A stretch of DNA of 64,000 bases from NCBI RefSeq assembly GCF_000241325.1, contig NZ_BAEI01000094.1, positions 51,326 through 115,325 of the forward strand, in the 5' to 3' direction. A model generated the notes under the pieces. That model worked only from the letters and a program-made list of their open reading frames with translations. It made no database searches and was not told where the DNA came from. How positions within the stretch are numbered: the first letter of the stretch is position 1; each line of letters opens with the position of its first letter. This DNA comes from Gordonia polyisoprenivorans NBRC 16320 = JCM 10675. Its GTDB lineage: Bacteria; Actinomycetota; Actinomycetes; Mycobacteriales; Mycobacteriaceae. The translations under genes were made by a program, and so were the position numbers. Below are positions 59,742 to 64,000 of this stretch, in pieces.

Positions 59742-60892
59742 AGCGACACCGTCCCTCTGCGGAACACATCGCCGGCGATGATCCGCTTCTGGATCTCGGC
59801 GGTGCCGTCCGCGATCAGGTAGGCGGTGACGTCTCGATAGCGTTGTTGGAGTGGAAATTCGGCAGCATATCCCAGGTTTCCGTGGATGCGCATGGCGGCT
59901 TCGATCGCGTTCTTGGCAACCTGCGGTGGCCACCACTTACCCATCGACGCCAGTGCGGTGTGGGGCTGCCCCGTGGCACGTAACCACAGCGCCCTGTAGC
60001 AAATCCACCGTGCCGCCTCGAGCATCGTCGTGTGTTCGGCGATGAGAAACGAGACACCCTGGTACTCGGTGAGCGGTTTGCCGAAGGTCTGGCGATCCTT
60101 GGCATACTGGACAGCCTCGTTCAGGCTTTGCTGTGCGGCGCCGAGACACAGCAGACCGAGGGCTGCACGGCTGAAGTCGAAGTGGTTCATCACCGTGTGG
60201 AATCCGCGGCCCTCCTCGCCCACGAGATGATCTTCGGGAATGAAGACGTCGTCGAAATGAATCGATCCCCAACCCAATGGGAGACAACCCATTCCGAGCA
60301 TGTGGTGAGCCGAGACGCCCTCGCTGTCCATCGGAACCACAAAGCAGCTGATGCCCTGGGATCGGGTCGTTCCGGGAGTGCGCGCATAGACGAGAGTCGC
60401 GGTGGCATTCATCGCCCAACTGATCGCGGTCTTCTCGCCGGATAGTCGCCAGCCGCCGTCGACCTTGGTCGCGCTGGTGCGCAGCGCACTTGCATCGGAG
60501 CCCGAGCCGGGCTCGGTGAGCGCAATCGCGACGGTCTCCTCACCTCGGATCAACGGCGGCAGGTACCGCTCTTGCACTGCCCGATCGCAATGCAGGAACT
60601 GCGAACCGACCAAGCCGATCTGCACGGGTGCCGACGCGATGTTCACGTCGCCGGCCGCGAGCACTTCGGTAGCAAGACCCAGCAATACCGGATCCTCCTC
60701 GCCGGTGCCCCCGAACTCCTCGGGCAACCCGATGCCGAGGACACCGAGATCGCCGAGCTGTTTGAACGCTTCGAAGGGGAACTCCGTGGACGCGCTGCGG
60801 TCGCGATAGTGCGGCAACAGTTCGCGTGCAGCGAATGTCTTGAGTGTGTCCGCGAAAGCGGCGTGCTCACTGGAAAAGTCGAACGAGACCAT
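59738..60892 (-). CDS. Acyl-CoA dehydrogenase
   Basis: A 384-residue acyl-CoA dehydrogenase with ALTEPGSGSDASAL, EKTAISWAMNA, RQTFGKPLTEYQGVSF, RIHGNLGYAAEF and the C-terminal LIADGTAEIQKRIIAG. The last motif has Asp-Gly-Thr (DGTAEI) where the medium-chain enzymes have EGT, so the base may be Asp. Cyclohexanecarboxyl-CoA and related alicyclic dehydrogenases use similar Asp variants, consistent with the AliA-like ligase nearby, but this is tentative. It is first in its operon, behind a region with tandem palindromes. Confidence 0.88.
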   Translation of the reverse strand: MVSFDFSSEHAAFADTLKTFAARELLPHYRDRSASTEFPFEAFKQLGDLGVLGIGLPEEFGGTGEEDPVLLGLATEVLAAGDVNIASAPVQIGLVGSQFLHCDRAVQERYLPPLIRGEETVAIALTEPGSGSDASALRTSATKVDGGWRLSGEKTAISWAMNATATLVYARTPGTTRSQGISCFVVPMDSEGVSAHHMLGMGCLPLGWGSIHFDDVFIPEDHLVGEEGRGFHTVMNHFDFSRAALGLLCLGAAQQSLNEAVQYAKDRQTFGKPLTEYQGVSFLIAEHTTMLEAARWICYRALWLRATGQPHTALASMGKWWPPQVAKNAIEAAMRIHGNLGYAAEFPLQQRYRDVTAYLIADGTAEIQKRIIAGDVFRRGTVSL

Positions 60893-60942
60893 CAGGCTGC
60901 TCTACATCCTCATCCGTGCGCCGAGTCGACGGCGCGATGTAC

Positions 60943-60970
60943 TAGGTCGCCCTACTATAGGTCGACCTAT
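60943..60970. promoter_or_regulatory. Tandem palindromic operators
   Basis: TAGGTCGCCCTA (60943-60954) and TAGGTCGACCTA (60958-60969) repeat 15 bp apart; the second extends to the perfect 14-bp palindrome ATAGGTCGACCTAT at 60957-60970. They lie 50-75 bp upstream of the acyl-CoA dehydrogenase start, in -35/-10 position. Confidence 0.6.
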
Positions 60971-60981
60971 CATTTAGGATC

Positions 60982-60996
60982 AAGGGTATGACCAAA
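60982..60996 (+). promoter_or_regulatory. Degenerate copy of the TTTGGTACGACCAAA operator
   Basis: AAGGGTATGACCAAA keeps GGTATGACCAAA, 11 of 12 bases of the conserved half of the operators at 42832 and 61675, but not the left arm. It lies about 90 bp upstream of the dehydrogenase operon. Confidence 0.35.
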
Positions 60997-61075
60997 TGAC
61001 TCGCCGACTCGAGCGCCCACAGTGCACCCACACGGAACAGCCGGCACACCGGCACCGATCGGGAGGTCGACGGCG

Positions 61076-61624
61076 TCAGTTGACAGAGTCGATCCACGAA
61101 TCCGACTGCAGCTCTGCGGCGAAATCCCCGGCCGCCTGACGATAGTCGGCGAGGATGCGATTGAGTCGGCGCACGTCGGCCCGCTCGATGTGCGGACGAG
61201 CGAAGACATCGGCGTTGAGTTCGAGGGTGGCTTCGCGGGACACCTTGCGGCCCGCTGCGGTCACCTCCACCAGGGTCGCCCGGCGGTCGGTCGGGTGCGG
61301 CCGGCGCGCCACCAGTGCTGCGCCTTCGAGCCGGTCGACCACATTGGTCACACTCGTCGGATGCACCTGCAGCCGCGAACTGATCTTGGCCATGGGTAAC
61401 GAGCCGTCACGGGTAAAAGTCAGCAACGCCAGCAGTTCGTAGCGCGCGAACGTGAGACGGTGCCGCTTCAACACCGCATCGACCTGCGCGAGCATGATCT
61501 GCTGCGCCCGCATGACCGACGTGAACGCTGCCATCGTGTCGGCCACCTCGGCCCAACCCTGGCGCCGCCATTGCCGATGCGCTTCGGCAATCGGGTCGTA
61601 CGGAAGCGGATCGGATGCAGGCAT
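61076..61624 (-). CDS. MarR-family transcriptional regulator
   Basis: A 182-residue winged-helix protein. The reader region LPMAKISSRLQVHPTSVTNVVDRLEGAAL is followed by the wing VARRPHPTDRRATLVEVTAAG with the conserved Asp-Arg. The ATG at 61624 is preferred; an in-frame ATG at 61675 would put the start inside the TTTGGTACGACCAAA palindrome. Relatives often sense aryl-CoA esters or phenolic acids and autoregulate. Candidate targets are the CoA-transferase gene, the dehydrogenase operon and the thioesterase at 42.9 kb. Confidence 0.85.
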   Translation of the reverse strand: MPASDPLPYDPIAEAHRQWRRQGWAEVADTMAAFTSVMRAQQIMLAQVDAVLKRHRLTFARYELLALLTFTRDGSLPMAKISSRLQVHPTSVTNVVDRLEGAALVARRPHPTDRRATLVEVTAAGRKVSREATLELNADVFARPHIERADVRRLNRILADYRQAAGDFAAELQSDSWIDSVN

Positions 61625-61674
61625 GAGAACGAGTTTGACATACGCCGCGTACCCACATGTTGAACCACGTATCA

Positions 61675-61689
61675 TTTGGTACGACCAAA
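61675..61689. promoter_or_regulatory. Palindromic operator TTTGGTACGACCAAA
   Basis: TTTGGT-ACG-ACCAAA is a perfect 6-bp-arm palindrome between the divergent MarR and CoA-transferase genes. Twelve of its bases recur exactly at 42832-42846. Confidence 0.65.
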
Positions 61690-61733
61690 AGCGAGCGACT
61701 CAGATCGCGGCGAACTCACGAGGATGGCTGCAC

Positions 61734-62960
61734 ATGTCCACCAACCACACCCCGACTCGCTCCTCCAGTCACTCCGGTGACGCGCTGGAGGGGGTGGTGG
61801 TCCTCGATCTCGGACAGGTGTACGCGGCGCCCTACTGCACCCATCTGCTTCGGTCATTGGGCGCGACGGTGATCAAGATCGAGCCCTTCGGTGGCGAGCC
61901 CATTCGTTGGCGTTCGACCGGTGAGTCCTCCGGGCCGGCATTCCTGATGCTCAATGCCGGCAAGTTGGGCGCACGGATCGATCTCAAGTCCGGGCGCGGA
62001 CGCGAACTCTTCTGCGACCTCGTCCGACATGCCGATGTGGTGGTGGAGAACTTCGCTCCCGGCGTCATGGAACGGCTTCAGTTGGGGTTCGAGGTTCTCC
62101 ATGACATCAATCCGGCGCTCGTTCTCGCGTCGGGACGAGCGTACGGCGAACATCCCGCGACCAGAGGCCTGCGCGGGATGGACGTCACGGTGCAGGCGAT
62201 GTCGGGCATGGTGTCGGCCACCGGTTTTCCCGATGGCGCGCCGGTCAAGTCGGGCGGAGCGGTGGTCGACTTCGCCGCCGGGAGTCAGCTCACCTCGGCG
62301 GTGCTCGCGGCTCTGTTCCAGCGGGAACGAACAGGCATCGGCCAGCACGTCGAGGTGGCGATGCAGGATGCCATCTTGCCCACACTGACCTCCAACATCG
62401 CGGGTCTACTGGAGTCCGAGGGAGACTTTCCCGAACGCACCGGGAACCGCCACGGCGGACTCGCCGTGTGCCCCTACAACATCTATCCAGCCTCCGACGG
62501 CTGGATCGCGATCTTGTGTCTTCGTCCGAAACACTGGATCGACCTGTGCCGGTTGATGGCTCGCCCGGACCTGGCAGGCAATTCCGCGCTGGCCACACCC
62601 GCCGGGCGCGTGGACCGAATCGACGACGTCGACGCGGCGGTCACCGCGTGGACCGCGGCGAGGACCACAGACGAGGTATTTTCGTCATTGCAGCAGGCCG
62701 ACGTTCCCGCTGCACCGGTGCGCTCGCTGCCCGAGGTGATCAACGATCCCGCCCTCCGGGACAGGGGAATGCTCGGCGAGATCGGTTCCGGCGACCGGAA
62801 ATGCACGATCCTCGGTAGCCCGATATAGATGGGCACGCCGACTCCGGCGCCACGCGGTCCGGCACCGCTGGTCGGTGAGGACACCGACGAGGTGCTCCGG
62901 ACATTCCTCCATCTGGCCGATGAGGAGATCGAAGCCCTCCATGCCGACAATGTGATCTGA
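61734..62960 (+). pseudogene. Family III CoA-transferase (CaiB/BaiF) with an in-frame amber stop
   Basis: The 364-residue open part is a formyl-CoA-transferase-type enzyme: VVVLDLGQVYAAPYCTHLLRSLGATVIKIE at the N-terminus, DVVVENFAPGVMERL, the Asp of RGMDVTVQAMSG and GNRHGGLAVCPY. Translation stops at TAG 62826-62828, but the same frame continues for 43 more residues (TPTPAPRGPAPLVGEDTD and beyond) that are typical of the family C-terminus, to TGA at 62960. The tail closes the interlocked dimer in this family, so the shortened protein is probably impaired. It would transfer CoA to an acid. GAGGA precedes the ATG. Confidence 0.85.
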
Positions 62961-62994
62961 CCCGTTTTCTCGGGCAGGTGTATTCGTTCACCGG

Positions 62995-63518
62995 GGCATA
63001 TGCGGCACGGTGGTGAGCGCATGGTTCTCCGACCGGCGCGGGCTTGCGCTCGGTGCGCTGATGGCCGGACTGGGTGCCTGCGGGGTTCTGATACCGTACC
63101 TGGCCAACTACCTATTGGACATGATCGGCTGGCGCGGAACGTTTCTCGTCATCGGAGCGCTGTGCGCGGTGATCCCCACGGCGGTGTACGCACCCGTCAC
63201 CAAGATGCCGGTAGAGCACGAGCGTGAGCGCGCCGCCGCGGGTCGTACGGCAGGAGAATCGTTGCGGCGCATCGCCACATCGTCTCGTCAATTCTGGATG
63301 TTGAGCGCCGCGATCTTCCTGGTGTCGACGGCCACGTTCTGATTGATGTCACAGATGGTACCGATGCCCACGGACAAGGGCATCAATCCTACATTGGCCG
63401 TTGCACTGCTGTCCGTGCTGAGCCTGTCGTCCATCGTCGCCCGCCTGATCGTCGGTTACCTGCTTGACCGGGTCTTCGCATCATTCGTCGGCGCAACCAT
63501 TTTCGCCGCGTCGCGTGT
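62995..63518 (+). pseudogene. MFS transporter remnant (5'-truncated, with internal stop)
   Basis: From about 62995 the frame encodes a major facilitator interior (TVVSAWFSDRRGLALGALMAG, MIGWRGTFLVIGALCAVIPT), beginning near helix 4, so the N-terminal third is absent. A TGA at 63340-63342 interrupts it in frame at a point where homologues normally read on (STATF-stop-LMSQMVPM). The frame then continues to about 63518 (VARLIVGYLLDRVFASFVGATIFAAS), where homology ends abruptly. Relatives of this type take up aromatic acids or organic acids. The gene is dead. Confidence 0.8.
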
Positions 63519-63640
63519 GCGACCGGGTTGACCGCACCCGCACTCGCGCCGATCAATACGCACAGAGCGTAGAAGACGCCCTGATTGGCCGGCAGCGCGG
63601 CCATCAGCATCAGTCCGATCCCGAAGCCGAGCGTCATGGG
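63518..63640 (-). pseudogene. Inverted segment of the same MFS gene
   Basis: On the minus strand 63637 to about 63520 encodes MTLGFGIGLMLMAALPANQG and FYALCVLIGASAGAVNP, helices that would directly follow the FAAS at the end of the plus-strand remnant. The segment of about 120 bp therefore appears flipped in place. It ends at the junction with the transposase fragment. Exact breakpoints cannot be set by eye. Confidence 0.65.
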
Positions 63641-64000
63641 AATGGTGGGGATCCGACGGTGTCGCGGCTGATCTCCACGCTGGCTGCCGATGCGCCGGCG
63701 GCTTTGTCGGCGATCAACACCGCTCGCGCCGCAGCCCGCGCGCAGGCGTGGACCGCCGCCGGCACCGCAGCCCCTAACCATGACCGTGATGTGCGGCATC
63801 CGTTGATCATCGACCTCGACGCCACCTTGGTGACCGCACACTCCGACAAAGAGCACGCCACCCCAAACTGGAAGAAAGGGTTTGGTTTTCACCCGCTATG
63901 CGCGTTCGCCGACCACCAAGCCGCCGGCACAGGGGAACCCCTCGCAATCATGTTGCGGCCAGGTAATGCCGGGTCGAACACCGCCGCCGATCACATCAGC
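63641..64000 (+). mobile_element. IS1380-family transposase fragment (truncated at both ends in this window)
   Basis: An open frame from about 63641 to the window end reads GGDPTVSRLISTLAADAPAA, then HPLIIDLDATLVTAHSDKE (catalytic Asp region of the DDE enzyme), NWKKGFGFHPLCAFADH and MLRPGNAGSNTAADHI, all typical of IS1380-family transposases. The first 100 or so residues of the enzyme are missing because the reading starts at the junction with the inverted MFS segment. The element may continue beyond the right edge. No terminal inverted repeat can be identified. Confidence 0.85.

Noticed and set aside
63389..63892. A 167-codon minus-strand gene opposite the transposase
   Set aside because: Only the part around 63520-63637 has real coding character (inverted MFS helices); the rest is antisense to the transposase.
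1..64000. tRNA, rRNA, riboswitch or CRISPR features
   Set aside because: No cloverleaf with conserved arms, no rRNA-like stretches and no regularly spaced repeats were found on reading both strands.

Overview
The window is GC-rich DNA from an aerobic actinobacterium, most likely a mycolic-acid-containing member of the Mycobacteriales such as Gordonia or Rhodococcus. The reasons are a complete mce lipid-import operon, a homologue of the mycobacterial lipase/acyl-CoA synthetase fusion (Rv1683 type), many fadD, fadE and echA type genes, TetR, MarR, IclR and PaaX regulators, and frequent ATGA, GTGA or TGATG gene overlaps. No tRNA, rRNA or CRISPR array was seen.

Layout. (1) 1-8516, minus strand: an mce operon in the order yrbEA, yrbEB, mceA-F, Mce-associated protein, the last running off the left edge. 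(2) 8609-16798: aldehyde dehydrogenase, enoyl-CoA hydratase, a double TetR-type regulator, an alpha/beta hydrolase, a nitroreductase, an MpaB-type oxygenase and a frameshifted alpha-methylacyl-CoA racemase. (3) 16850-27147: two acyl-CoA dehydrogenases, the lipase-ligase fusion, a second hydrolase, a Baeyer-Villiger monooxygenase and a long-chain acyl-CoA synthetase. (4) 27279-37065: a Rieske oxygenase with a GNAT-like protein and a frameshifted acyl-CoA ligase, TetR, MarR with an MFS pump, another ligase, a tandem hotdog protein and an SDR. (5) 37198-42109: a PaaX-type regulator followed by a three-gene ATP-dependent reductase/dehydratase module of the benzoyl-CoA reductase / 2-hydroxyacyl-CoA dehydratase superfamily, plus a coupled unknown gene. 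(6) 43349-57041: a full aromatic ring-hydroxylation and meta-cleavage pathway. (7) 57134-62960: a cyclohexanecarboxylate-type CoA ligase, SDR, acyl-CoA dehydrogenase, MarR and a family III CoA-transferase carrying an amber stop. (8) 62995-64000: a decayed, partly inverted MFS gene joined to a truncated IS1380-type transposase.

How the parts fit. Region 6 encodes a three-component Rieske dioxygenase (alpha, beta, Rieske ferredoxin, reductase), a diol dehydrogenase, a LigB-type ring-cleavage dioxygenase, an ACMSD-like decarboxylase, a meta-cleavage-product hydrolase, and the hydratase, aldolase and acylating acetaldehyde dehydrogenase that finish to pyruvate and acetyl-CoA. An inverted repeat of the form GGTTCC-N7-GGAACC recurs in four promoter regions of this block and is probably the operator of the IclR regulator encoded inside it. 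A second shared operator, TTTGGTACGACCAAA, links the thioesterase/phosphatase promoter at 42.8 kb to the MarR/CoA-transferase promoter at 61.7 kb, with a weaker copy upstream of the acyl-CoA dehydrogenase. A third motif, CATACAATsTGTTCA, is shared by promoters in regions 2 and 3. The most unusual content is region 5, whose relatives are oxygen-sensitive radical enzymes of anaerobes, here set among oxygenases. Four genes (racemase, ligase, CoA-transferase, MFS) carry disruptions that could be real decay or sequence errors.
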